Assembly: GCA_023381695.1 (NCBI GenBank)
Contig: JAMCQP010000008.1
Coordinates: 1-44,965 of the forward strand
From: Bacillota bacterium
Lineage (GTDB): Bacteria; Bacillota; UBA5301; JAMCQP01
Direction of reading: 5' to 3'
DNA: 44,965 bases
The notes under the pieces: generated by a model
What the model saw: only the letters and a program-made list of their open reading frames with translations
What the model was told of the DNA's origin: nothing
Database searches by the model: none
In this document: piece by piece, positions 16,376 to 24,333 of the stretch
How the letters are laid out: each line of letters begins with the position of its first letter
Numbering within the stretch: the first letter of the stretch is position 1
Program-made: the position numbers and the translations under genes

Positions 16376-17075
16376 ATGCTTGTCCGGCTACAGAATCGTC
16401 GTTGATGGCAAAAACCCCGTTCAGGTTCGGCAGCATGAGCAGGAGGTCCTCCATGATGGACATCGCCCTCCCCCGCTGCCCCCAGGCGGGGATGTCGGCC
16501 ATGATCTCCACCTTTGGGTAATCCCGCAGGTACTCTCTGAAGCCGGACACTCTGTCCATCACCGAGGTTACATTCGGGTGGTTGATGATCACCACCTTGC
16601 CTTTGCCCTTCAGGGCTTCCACCATCAGCCTGGCCGCCTGCCGCCCGCCTTCCACGTTGTCCGAGGCGATATGCGCCACCACCTTGCCCTTCCCCGAAAG
16701 ATTGGCGATATCCACGGTGAAAACCGGGATTCCGGCCGCGTTGGCCTTCAAGATGGCATCGCCGATCGCCTTGGAATCACAGGGAGCCAGGATCAGGGCG
16801 TCCACCCTTTTGGCGATGAGTTCATCCACCTGGGCGGCCTGTTTGCCGTGATCGAACTCCCCGTAAAGGATGGATAGCTTATAGTTGTACTTTTTGGCCT
16901 CGGTGGCCAGGCCCGCCTCCAATTCGCGGTAAAATTCGTGTTCTCTGGTCAAAAGAGCCACTCCGATCCGTTTATTTTCCTTATTCGCCGCCTGGAGGCC
17001 GCCCGCCAATACAAGCGGGATCAACGCCAAAAACGCCACGGCGATCAGTACGCGGAACCAGCTCTTTTCAGCCAC
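16366..17075 (-). pseudogene. sugar-type ABC substrate-binding protein (RbsB-like), C-terminus cut off by prophage
   Basis: Periplasmic-binding-protein-like lipoprotein or exported sensor partner. The start is GTG 17075, with a GGAGGGG site, overlapping the kinase stop by 8 bases. Residues 5-28 are a signal/anchor (FRVLIAVAFLALIPLVLAGG). Then follow IGVALLTREHEFYRELEAGL, DALILAPCDSKAIGDAI and VFAINDDSVAGQAF of the type-1 sugar-binding fold. After about 236 residues the match stops and foreign sequence runs to a stop at 16305. Family members are about 310-330 residues, so roughly the last 80 are missing, presumably left of the prophage. Next to a sensor kinase, it may have fed ligand information to it. 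Confidence 0.8.
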
Positions 17076-19056
17076 GGTCGCTCCCCTCCTCATACCCGGC
17101 AAAAGATGGCAGCCTGATGGTAAAAAGGGTGCCCTCACCGACTTTGCTCTGCACCCCGATGGTCCCGTTATGTTCGGAGATGATCTGATGCACGATGGCC
17201 AAGCCCAATCCCGTCCCCCGCCGCCTGGTGGTGAAGAACGGGGTGAAGATCTTTTCCAGCCGGTGGGGAGGAATCCCCTCGCCAGTGTCGCTGAGCTCGA
17301 TCTTGATAGACCGGTTTTCCGATTCAAGGGAGGTTCTGACGGTCAATGTCCCGCCACCGGGCATGGCGTCGATGGCGTTGAGCAAGATATTCAAGAAAGC
17401 CTGCTGCAACCTTTTGGCGTCCGCGAAAAGCCGCGGGATCCCCTTTTCGTAGTGTTTGTCCACCACGAGCCTTTGATCGTTCACCTTCAATACCGCCAGG
17501 GTCAACGAGTTTTCCACCAGTTCATTTACATCCTCGTACTGGAAATCCTTCTCGCCCGGACGCGTAAAATTCAAAAGGCGTTCCACCAGTTGATCCAGGC
17601 GTTCCACTTCCCTGACAATCAGCTTGGCAAACCTGTACCGGATATCCTCCGGGCCGAACTTCTCTTCCAAAAATTGAGCGGAGGTCTTGATGGCGCCCAG
17701 AGGGTTCCTCACCTCATGGGCGATTCCCACCGCCAGTTCCCCCATGGCCGCAAGCTTTTCGGACTCATTGATCCTCTTCTGCAGTTCCCGGACCTCCGTA
17801 ATGTCTTCAAAGGTCGCGGCCAGCCCGACGATCTCGGAGTTCTGATCGTAGAGGAAGGCGGTGTTCAAAACCAGGAGCGTCTCCCTTCCATCCTCTTCCC
17901 CGATGGAGATTTCGTCGCCATGGCACAATTTCCTTGAAATTATTCCCTCTTCCAGGATGGATCGTAAACGCTCCCGGGCGTCAAAGACCTCCGTAATTCT
18001 CCGGCCGATCACGTCGCACTCTTTCAGTTGAAGAATCTCCGTGCCGGATCTATTCAGGGTGGTGATTCTCCCCTCCAGATCCAGCGTAAGGACCCCGGGT
18101 TTGATGCTCGCCAGGATATTTTCGGTGTAGCGGCGCAACTTTTCGATGGTGGCGGCATCCGCCTCGAGCTGGGCGTTGATCCTCTTCAGATTCCCGGTGT
18201 ATTCCCGCAACCTGCGGGTCATGTGGTTGAAGGACGAGGCCAGATGGCCAATCTCATCCCTGGTCTTCACCGTAATCTCCTGATCCAGATCCCCGGAGGC
18301 GATCCTCTCGGCGGCCGCCACCAGGCCCTTCACCGGCCGGGTCAGGGAGCGCGCAAAAAACCAGATGTACGCCCCGCCAAAGAGAAAGGCCGCCAGGGCA
18401 ATGACCAGCGACTGGTTGTTGGTGCGTTGAACGGCCTCGGAGATGCCCGTCATATCCAGGCCGACCTCAAGGACCCCGGCAGTGGAATCCAGAATCACCA
18501 GAGGGATGATCACCCGGAAGATATCTCCCTCTTGCCTGTTCCTGTCCACCATGGTGATGGGCGTCTTCCCCTTTTCCACCGCGGTGATGGGCGTGTTCAG
18601 CGCCCTCTGGTAAATGAGATCCCGATCCACGTTGCCGATCTGCGTGACATCGGTGTGACCGATAATCCTCCGGTCTTTGTCGAGGATCTTCAGATACCTG
18701 ATACCCCTGGTCCTGCTGGCCGCGCCGGTGATCCTCCCCAGCCCGGCTTTCAGCAAGATGGCGTTCTCCGCGCTCAGCGCGTAGGATCTGGCCAGTGCAA
18801 CCCCGTCCTTCTGCATCTGGTCGAAGATCCCCTGGCTTTCCCTGTTAATCCCCATATAGGTGGTGATGAGCATCAGGATGGTCAACAACAGAACGATGTA
18901 GATGATCATCCGGGCCTCGAGGCCCGGCATGACAGCAGGGCGCTTCAAGCCGGGCGTTACGGGTTTTGAGGATTTTGAGGGCTTGGGGAATTCCGGAGAT
19001 TTTAAGGAGTGTAAGGCTTTTTTCCCCGCCATCTGTAGTGCATTCCCCCCCACCAT
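17068..19056 (-). CDS. membrane sensor histidine kinase (sensor-HAMP-PAS-HisKA-HATPase)
   Basis: From ATG 19056 a kinase of about 662 residues. Membrane segment 50-68 (IIYIVLLLTILMLITTYMG), an extracytoplasmic sensor of about 145 residues, membrane segment about 215-234, HAMP (RPVKGLVAAAERIASGD), a PAS domain (ILASIKPGVLTLDLEGRITT), HisKA with the phospho-accepting His at about 447 in GIAHEVRNPLG, then HATPase boxes (FLNILLNAIDAMPGGG, DTGEGIPPH, GTGLGLAIVH). No response regulator is in view. The frame continues upstream without a stop into a broken HAD gene, so the true start is uncertain (19056 or 19032). The 50-residue N-terminal arm is repeat-like (PEFPKPSKSSKP). Confidence 0.88.
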   Translation of the reverse strand: MVGGNALQMAGKKALHSLKSPEFPKPSKSSKPVTPGLKRPAVMPGLEARMIIYIVLLLTILMLITTYMGINRESQGIFDQMQKDGVALARSYALSAENAILLKAGLGRITGAASRTRGIRYLKILDKDRRIIGHTDVTQIGNVDRDLIYQRALNTPITAVEKGKTPITMVDRNRQEGDIFRVIIPLVILDSTAGVLEVGLDMTGISEAVQRTNNQSLVIALAAFLFGGAYIWFFARSLTRPVKGLVAAAERIASGDLDQEITVKTRDEIGHLASSFNHMTRRLREYTGNLKRINAQLEADAATIEKLRRYTENILASIKPGVLTLDLEGRITTLNRSGTEILQLKECDVIGRRITEVFDARERLRSILEEGIISRKLCHGDEISIGEEDGRETLLVLNTAFLYDQNSEIVGLAATFEDITEVRELQKRINESEKLAAMGELAVGIAHEVRNPLGAIKTSAQFLEEKFGPEDIRYRFAKLIVREVERLDQLVERLLNFTRPGEKDFQYEDVNELVENSLTLAVLKVNDQRLVVDKHYEKGIPRLFADAKRLQQAFLNILLNAIDAMPGGGTLTVRTSLESENRSIKIELSDTGEGIPPHRLEKIFTPFFTTRRRGTGLGLAIVHQIISEHNGTIGVQSKVGEGTLFTIRLPSFAGYEEGSDRG

Positions 19057-19519
19057 CTTAAATTTGGAGGCGAACTCGATAATTGCGGCGGCTTCCAGGA
19101 GATTTCCGGCGTAATATCGGGCGTTCTTATTTCGCGGACTGCGGACAAGAACCGCTGGAATTCCGGCGGCCTCGGCCCCATTTACGTCTGCCAGAAAATT
19201 GTCGCCCACCATCCAGACCTCCTCCGGATCTCCCGCAAGCGCCAGCGCGATGCGAAATGCCTCGGGATGGGGCTTTTCATAGCCGATGACCGCTGAGGAT
19301 ATGGAATGCCGAATCAGGCCTTCCAACCCCAGGCCGGAGACAATCTGCGGCAGCTCCGGGACGTGGTTGGAGAAGAGGGCGGATTTGCTCAATCCGGACG
19401 CCATGACCCGGTTCATGTTCGTCCAGCGCCTGCAAAAGCGCCCCGCCCCAAAGGCCAGGTCTATCGGCCAGCGTGCCGTCAAAATCCCAGAAGATGGTGG
19501 GTGTGGACTTCTTCCCCAT
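19057..19519 (-). pseudogene. HAD-family phosphatase remnant (cap deleted, frameshifted)
   Basis: From ATG 19519 the frame reads TPTIFWDFDGTLADRPG, the HAD motif I. About 30 residues later the useful frame shifts by one, near 19420, into ALFSNHVPELPQIVSGLG (motif II), GYEKPHPEAF (motif III Lys) and WMVGDNFLADVNGAEAAGIP (motif IV). Intact HAD-IA enzymes have about 80-100 residues of cap domain between motifs I and II, which are absent here. The second frame then runs on without a stop into the histidine kinase. It is most simply a deleted, dead gene, although the 3' part could be translated as an N-terminal extension of the kinase. Confidence 0.75.
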
Positions 19520-19644
19520 TCCAGCCGCTCTCCCCAAACCTGTTTTTTTAATATTTTAACAACCTTACCCTACCCCTGCTAATTTTCTCTTTTAGGAAGC
19601 CCTTTTCCTGTGAAGGGTAGAAAAATGGATTCTCCGGGCCACCT

Positions 19645-19678
19645 GGCGTAGAAATAAGAAAGGCGTAAAAATAAGAAA
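19645..19678. repeat. 17-bp degenerate tandem duplication
   Basis: Two copies of GGCGTA(G/A)AAATAAGAAA at 19645-19661 and 19662-19678 differ at one base, in the gap before the methyltransferase fragment. Confidence 0.85.
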
Positions 19679-19734
19679 ACATGCTATTCCGGACTACTAA
19701 AGTAGACGGAGTGGCATGTTCGGGAGGTGGAGCA

Positions 19735-20064
19735 ATGGTAGTGTGGTACAGGGAAATATTTGACGAGGACTACCTGAGGGTTTACGGGCCGCTCTTCAAG
19801 CCGGAGCGAACGGCAAAGGAAGTCGAGTTCCTGCTCGGAGTTTTGGCTCTTAAGCCTGGCGCCTCTATCCTGGATCTGTGTTGTGGGTACGGTCGGCACA
19901 GAATCGAACTGGCTCGAAAGGGCTTTCAGGTTACAGGTTATGACCTGAGCGAGCACCTCCTCGGGGCCGCAAAACAGGCGGCCAGGGAATCCGGGGTGGA
20001 CGTGAAGTGGGTGCATGGCGACATGCGGGATTTGCCGCTGGTGATGGTTGCCGAGCGTGGTTAA
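19735..20064 (+). pseudogene. class I SAM-dependent methyltransferase, N-terminal half only
   Basis: ATG 19735 has a GGGAGGTGG ribosome site. The 109-residue frame begins VVWYREIFDEDYLRVYGPLF and contains motif I ASILDLCCGYGRHRIELA, post-I GYDLSEHLL and motif II-like VKWVHGDMRDLP. It then breaks off after eight unrelated residues (LVMVAERG). Intact members are about 240-260 residues, so the substrate-binding half is gone. The cofactor site may fold but activity is unlikely. The break lies around 20038, next to the end of the toxin-antitoxin locus read from the other strand. Confidence 0.78.
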
Positions 20065-20115
20065 GGGCTCCGGGGACTTTACAATCCCAACCTCGGGCCA
20101 AATCCAAAGTTGTAC

Positions 20116-21120
20116 CTACAAACTGAGGTACTTTGCCCATTCGTACGAAATCGTTTCTTGATCACGAGTTTCCCGATAAGCGCGCTCTTGATGGGAGTGT
20201 TTGGATATCGCGCTGGCATTAGAATCTTTGAACTGGTCGTATACCAGTTGTAGGACCCCCAATTCCTCGCTGGAAAACAACGTCTGATCAAAGCACTGTC
20301 TGGGCAAGATTTGCTCACCCTCATATCCATAAACCTCAACCGGGACAATATTAATCACATCCCCATCCATCAAGCCCAGGAGCAAATTGAACCTTTCTGG
20401 AACAGGGCCGTACGGAAAATGAACATACCGGGCACCAGTCAGGGAGACAGTGTGCCGTTTGAAATTGAGAAAGTCGCTATACCAGAGAAGCTTCATTAGC
20501 TTCGTCTTCAATAAACCCTCTTCTTTCGCGGCAAAATACAGAACTACGTTCGCCAGCCTATCCAGGTCTACCGGGCGAAATCCAGTATAGATATCTATAT
20601 CCTCTGCTTCCAGAAGATCATTCAAATGCGCGTGGAAATGGTCTTTTGTTTTGCCAGATAACGATTTAAGTCTGCTTTCAAATTTGGAGAGTTCTTTAGA
20701 ACGAAGCTTGCCACTTTCCCTTTCAAGCAGAGTCTTCATATTTTGCGGATCTCTTAGTAAGACCAGGAGATCATTGTGAGATTGATCTTGGATGGAACCG
20801 GACTCGTATCTATGGATAGTAATCTCTCCCCAATTCAACAGGCGTGAAAAGGCTCTCTGGCTAAGCCCGTATTGCTCGCGAACCTCTCTAATTTCAGAGG
20901 GCAACAATAAGTTGTGACGCTTTCGGTATTCATCGTAGGCCGCCGCAATAGTTGCTGAATCAAGATCTTCTTGAAACACCTCTTCACCACAAACTTCGCA
21001 TATCGCAACACGAGTCTCGATTCCTACCCCCTCCCCCTTGACATCGTAGTTTTCTACTTTCCGGACCACACTATATTCCCGCTCTTTCCCGCAGTTCGGG
21101 CAGAAAACTAAATTAACCAT
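20116..21120 (-). CDS. antitoxin: zinc ribbon, HTH and Panacea (DUF4065) domain
   Basis: A 334-residue protein startable at ATG 21120 with an AAAGGAG site 9 bases upstream, inside the longer toxin frame. Residues 5-55: zinc ribbon with FCPNCGKE and AICEVCGEE. Residues about 75-125: MqsA/Xre-type helix-turn-helix (VREQYGLSQRAFSRLLNWGEITIHRYESG). Residues about 195-300: Panacea/DUF4065 domain (LANVVLYFAAKEEGLLKTKLMKLLWYSDFL, VHFPYGPVP), a module known to neutralise diverse toxins. It should bind the toxin and the operator at 21639-21658. Confidence 0.85.
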   Translation of the reverse strand: MVNLVFCPNCGKEREYSVVRKVENYDVKGEGVGIETRVAICEVCGEEVFQEDLDSATIAAAYDEYRKRHNLLLPSEIREVREQYGLSQRAFSRLLNWGEITIHRYESGSIQDQSHNDLLVLLRDPQNMKTLLERESGKLRSKELSKFESRLKSLSGKTKDHFHAHLNDLLEAEDIDIYTGFRPVDLDRLANVVLYFAAKEEGLLKTKLMKLLWYSDFLNFKRHTVSLTGARYVHFPYGPVPERFNLLLGLMDGDVINIVPVEVYGYEGEQILPRQCFDQTLFSSEELGVLQLVYDQFKDSNASAISKHSHQERAYRETRDQETISYEWAKYLSL

Positions 21121-21540
21121 GGCAAACTCTCCTTTATGGCAAGTGCTTTTATGATAAGTACTTCGCCCTTCCTTTAATGACAACCCACGATACGGAAAGG
21201 TGAGTTTATATTTGGCTTCATGGAAGGACAGGCATAGAACCTCGTTGCCATCAGCCTTACTTAGAAGTTTTAGTTTTATGTACCAGGTTACTCCTCCTAT
21301 TGAACAGCCGCACAACCAGAATTCCCCACCACGAGAAGTATCTCTGTCCAGTTCGGGTCCCCAACAATAGTCCTGATAAGTCAATCTTCCAATTGCCAGT
21401 TTCACATCATTCAGAGTGTAGCCGTACTTGCTCAGGGCATGCAGATTTTTCCATCGATCTTCCAAGGTAAAGCATCCGGATGAAACCGCCTTCTTTACTT
21501 CGATAAGTAAAGCATTTATATCCGGTATCATGGATACCAT
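20116..21540 (-). CDS. MqsR-like toxin fused in frame to MqsA/Panacea antitoxin
   Basis: From ATG 21540 (AGGAGA site) the first 127 or so residues resemble MqsR toxins, ribosome-dependent mRNA interferases: LIEVKKAVSSG, NLHALSKYGYTLNDVKLAIG, LTYQDYCWGPELDRD, WYIKLKL, LCLSFHEAKYKLTFPY. Instead of stopping, the frame continues through LSLKEGRSTYHKSTCHKGEF straight into the antitoxin ATG at 21120. The locus order (toxin first) is that of mqsRA. The bridging 30 bases are a 15-bp degenerate duplication that includes the antitoxin ribosome site. Whether a fused 474-residue protein, a separate antitoxin, or both are made cannot be seen. Confidence 0.7.
   Translation of the reverse strand: MVSMIPDINALLIEVKKAVSSGCFTLEDRWKNLHALSKYGYTLNDVKLAIGRLTYQDYCWGPELDRDTSRGGEFWLCGCSIGGVTWYIKLKLLSKADGNEVLCLSFHEAKYKLTFPYRGLSLKEGRSTYHKSTCHKGEFAMVNLVFCPNCGKEREYSVVRKVENYDVKGEGVGIETRVAICEVCGEEVFQEDLDSATIAAAYDEYRKRHNLLLPSEIREVREQYGLSQRAFSRLLNWGEITIHRYESGSIQDQSHNDLLVLLRDPQNMKTLLERESGKLRSKELSKFESRLKSLSGKTKDHFHAHLNDLLEAEDIDIYTGFRPVDLDRLANVVLYFAAKEEGLLKTKLMKLLWYSDFLNFKRHTVSLTGARYVHFPYGPVPERFNLLLGLMDGDVINIVPVEVYGYEGEQILPRQCFDQTLFSSEELGVLQLVYDQFKDSNASAISKHSHQERAYRETRDQETISYEWAKYLSL
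21130..21159. repeat. 15-bp degenerate duplication across toxin-antitoxin junction
   Basis: Plus-strand units TCCTTTATGGCAAGT (21130-21144) and GCTTTTATGATAAGT (21145-21159) encode TCHKG and TYHKS on the minus strand and contain the antitoxin ribosome site. Confidence 0.75.
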
Positions 21541-21604
21541 GAAGCCATTCTCCTGGGCAATCGAGTTGCCAATTGCCGCCAATCCGGGCAACTCACCCAT
21601 TTCT

Positions 21605-21633
21605 ATTTTACGCAAGTATTTGCCGGAGGTCAA
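21605..21633 (-). promoter_or_regulatory. sigma-A type promoter of the toxin-antitoxin operon
   Basis: On the minus strand TTGACC (21633-21628) and TAAAAT (21610-21605) are separated by exactly 17 bases. Transcription would start near 21598, about 58 bases before the toxin ATG at 21540, which argues against longer upstream starts. Confidence 0.75.
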
Positions 21634-21638
21634 GAAAA

Positions 21639-21658
21639 ATGTTATCACATGATAACAT
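21639..21658. promoter_or_regulatory. palindromic operator of the toxin-antitoxin operon
   Basis: ATGTTATCA-CA-TGATAACAT is a perfect 9-bp inverted repeat, 5 bp upstream of the -35 box. It is a likely site for the HTH antitoxin; that link is inferred. Confidence 0.7.
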
Positions 21659-21663
21659 AAACC

Positions 21664-21694
21664 GGAAAAATTAAGGCGGGGGGTTTTCCCGCCT
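21664..21694 (-). terminator. intrinsic terminator after ABC ATPase gene
   Basis: Stem AGGCGGG/CCCGCCT at 21674-21694, followed on the minus strand by a T-rich tail ending in five T (complement of 21666-21670). Confidence 0.75.
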
Positions 21695-21735
21695 CTCATC
21701 TCAAATCACCAGCGCCAGCTGAATCAATACCGCAA

Positions 21736-22527
21736 TCAGCTATGGTAATCCAGGATCTCTTCTTCCTCGAGTTGCAGTTCGACATAAACCTGGTCCCGCA
21801 CCCGCACAAAATCGGGATGAGTGCGGTGCCGAGGCCTGCCCATGGGGACCGGGATGGTACTTTTGACCCGGCCCGGGCATGGGGTCATCACTACAATCCG
21901 ATCCGCCAGGAATACCGCTTCTTCAATGTCATGGGTGACAAAGACAATGGTCTTCTCCTTATTCCGCCAGATACGCGATATTTCCTCCTGCAATCGAATG
22001 CGGGTGATGGCATCCAGCGCGCCCAACGGCTCGTCCATAAAGATAATCTCCGGGTCAACCGCCAATGCCCTGGCCAGCGCCACCCGCTGTTGCATGCCGC
22101 CGGAAAGCTCATGGGGGTGGTTATAGATGAACTTGTCCAGCCCCACCAGGGAGATGTACTGGTTGGCCACCCGCCGCCTCCCCTCCTTTGGCACTCCCTG
22201 GACTTCCAACCCGTATTCCACGTTGCCCAGCACATTGCGCCAGGGAAAGAGCCCATAGTTTTGGAAAAGGGTCACGTACCTGGGATCAGGAGCCGTCACC
22301 CGCCTGCCGTCAATGAGAACTTCACCCCGGCTTGGGCGTTTAAAGCCCGCCATAATATTCAACAGGGTGCTCTTTCCGCAGCCGCTTGGGCCCAACAGGC
22401 ACACAAATTCACCTTCGTGGACTTCGAGGTTTACGCTCACCAGGGCCTGAGTAGTTTCTCCACCTGTATTACGGAAAGTCTTTTCCAGTTGGGATACCCG
22501 GATCTTGACATTGTTGTCCTCTTTCAT
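21736..22527 (-). CDS. ABC transporter ATPase, SsuB/TauB type
   Basis: A 263-residue ATP-hydrolysing subunit of a nitrate/sulfonate/taurine-type importer. Walker A LLGPSGCGKST (about 44-54), Q-loop TLFQNYGLFPW, signature LSGGMQQRVALARAL, Walker B IIFMDEPLGALD and switch His in VFVTHDIEEA are all intact. Its ATG overlaps the end of the upstream chimeric cooS-permease gene by 4 bases, so it was cotranscribed with a permease. Because that permease has lost its N-terminal half and no binding protein is present, the transporter is probably not functional here. Confidence 0.88.
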   Translation of the reverse strand: MKEDNNVKIRVSQLEKTFRNTGGETTQALVSVNLEVHEGEFVCLLGPSGCGKSTLLNIMAGFKRPSRGEVLIDGRRVTAPDPRYVTLFQNYGLFPWRNVLGNVEYGLEVQGVPKEGRRRVANQYISLVGLDKFIYNHPHELSGGMQQRVALARALAVDPEIIFMDEPLGALDAITRIRLQEEISRIWRNKEKTIVFVTHDIEEAVFLADRIVVMTPCPGRVKSTIPVPMGRPRHRTHPDFVRVRDQVYVELQLEEEEILDYHS

Positions 22528-24275
22528 CCCTCTTCACCAGCTCGATACCGGTACTTCTCCAGGCCCCACCGGGTGTTGAGCTTCTTCTCCAGGTATCCGA
22601 TGAGCCTGTCGAGGAAAAGGCCCAGGAGGCCGATGACCAGTATCCCCACAACCACCAGCTCCGTGCGTAGCTGGTTTCTGGCATCGATGATCAAAAAACC
22701 AAGACCCGAACGAACTCCCATCATCTCTCCGGCCACCAGGAAGACCCACGCGGCGCCCAGCGCGATGTGCAGCCCGATAGTGATATACGGGAAGGCCGCC
22801 GGGATCACGACCTTGACCAGGATATCCCTTTGGGATGAGCCGAAGTTTTGGGCCACCTTGAGGTAGGCCGGGTCTACGTTGCGTACCGCCGCCACGGTGG
22901 AAAGCACCACGGTGGCAATACCCTTGATGGAACCCTCTTTAAGCAATTGTAAGAGCCGGTCCACACCGCCAAAGGCCTCCACAATGGCCTCATAACTCCA
23001 ACCCGCCATGGCGCTGGCAACAACTTTGGGAATATGCACTTTGGAGCGGTCCCGCCGGGCAAAGGCCTCCACCGCCAGGCGCGCCACCTTGAGGGCATCC
23101 TCATCCAGGGTCTCCGGTCTTTCGGCGTCAAAGGGAATGTGGGTGGCGCCTGGAATGCGATTGGAGTTGCAGGTGGTGACCACCTCGGTGCCAAAACAGT
23201 CCGCCACCGTCTTCACCCCCGGGATGACACACTGCATATCCGCCACCAGGAGATCCACCGCTCCCGTCCCCAGCGCCAGTTCCTGCCCCAGAATATTGGT
23301 TACCGTGGGAACGCCGTACCGGGCCAGAAGTTCGTCACCGGTGCAGCACATGCCGGCCACCACAATCCCTCCGGCCCCGGCCTGCCGGGCCAGCGCCTGG
23401 ATCTCGGGAGAGTTGATCTTTTCGAGCACCTTTTCGGCCATTACCGGGGAGTGCCCGTGCAGCAGGATATTGACGTGGTCTTCCCGCATCACCCCGTAGT
23501 TGACCTGGGCGGGCCTGGGCCTGGGAATGCCATAAAGGATCTCGGTGGCCATGGATGAGGCAAAGAGGGTGCTGTAACAGTAAGCCAGAGCGGACCGCAA
23601 CTCCTGCGCAGCCAGCGCCGTCCAGTCGCTGCAGCCCCCCAGGGTGGTCATATGCAACGTTTCCATTACCTCGTATGTAGCGGACCTGGGCAACACCCCC
23701 AGGCGCGACCAGAGTTCCTTTCTCTCCACCGGGGCGTAGGCTTCCAGCATGCGTATGGGCCGGTCGTCCAGGCGGCCCAGATCCTCCAGGAGGACCAGAG
23801 CCACCTCTTCAGCCATTTCCCGGAAGGACTTGCCGGCGACTTCCAGTTTGAATTTCTCGGCCAGTTCCCACACCCGGGCCTCGCCCAGCAGGGGAAGATC
23901 CGCCTTCCCCTCCGCAGAGGCGATGATCGCCATGATCACCTCGTGGGCGTGGCGCCCGTGGCCGGCCAGGCCCGCCACCAGGGAGCGCACGATGTTGCTC
24001 ATCACCACCATATTTAAATCACGCCCGCAGATCCCCCGGGGGCTTTTGGGGCCGATGCGACAGGGCCCCCACTGGCACATCCGGCAACAGAGCCCCCTCA
24101 GGCCAAAGCCGCATTGGGGTTGCTGGGCCTCAAAACGATCCAGAGCGGTCTCAACTCCCAATTCCTCCAGGCGACCAATCATTTCTTTGGACGCCGGATT
24201 GGGGGTATGCTCCAGCACATTCTTCTTCTCCGGCATTTCGGCGTTAAGATCCGGGTAAAGATATCTATAGGCCAT
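22524..24275 (-). pseudogene. cooS: chimera: CO dehydrogenase CooS N-terminus fused to ABC permease C-terminus
   Basis: From ATG 24275 (GGAGG site) 583 residues in one open frame. Residues 1 to about 453 are anaerobic Ni-Fe CO dehydrogenase: the D/B-cluster cysteines (C55, C63, C64, C67, C72, C83 in QCGFGLRGLCCRMCQWGPCR and following), LHGHSPVM with the C-cluster His at 275, VAGMCCTGDELL (C310/C311) and DMQCVIPG (C349). At about 454, where CooS should continue to the remaining C-cluster cysteines, it switches to a SsuC/TauC-type permease: TVAAVRNVDPAYLKVAQNFG, KVVIPAAFPYITIGL. About a third of CooS and half of the permease are missing. No CODH activity is expected. Confidence 0.85.
22892..22915. 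repeat. 9-bp direct repeat at the CooS-permease junction
   Basis: CCACGGTGG occurs at 22892-22900 and 22907-22915, 15 bp apart, at the point where the coding identity changes. It fits a repeat-mediated deletion or a local duplication; either reading is inference. Confidence 0.7.
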
Positions 24276-24333
24276 GTTTACCTCCATTGGTCCCAACCAA
24301 CAGCCGGAAAGGGCAGTTAACAGCTTATTAAGA

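Noticed and set aside
18028..18969. A 313-residue plus-strand frame opposite the histidine kinase
   Set aside because: It overlaps the sensor, HAMP and PAS coding sequence and has shadow-like composition.
21742..22866. A 374-residue plus-strand frame opposite the ABC ATPase and chimera
   Set aside because: It is antisense to intact Walker and signature motifs; His/Pro-rich translation typical of a shadow frame.
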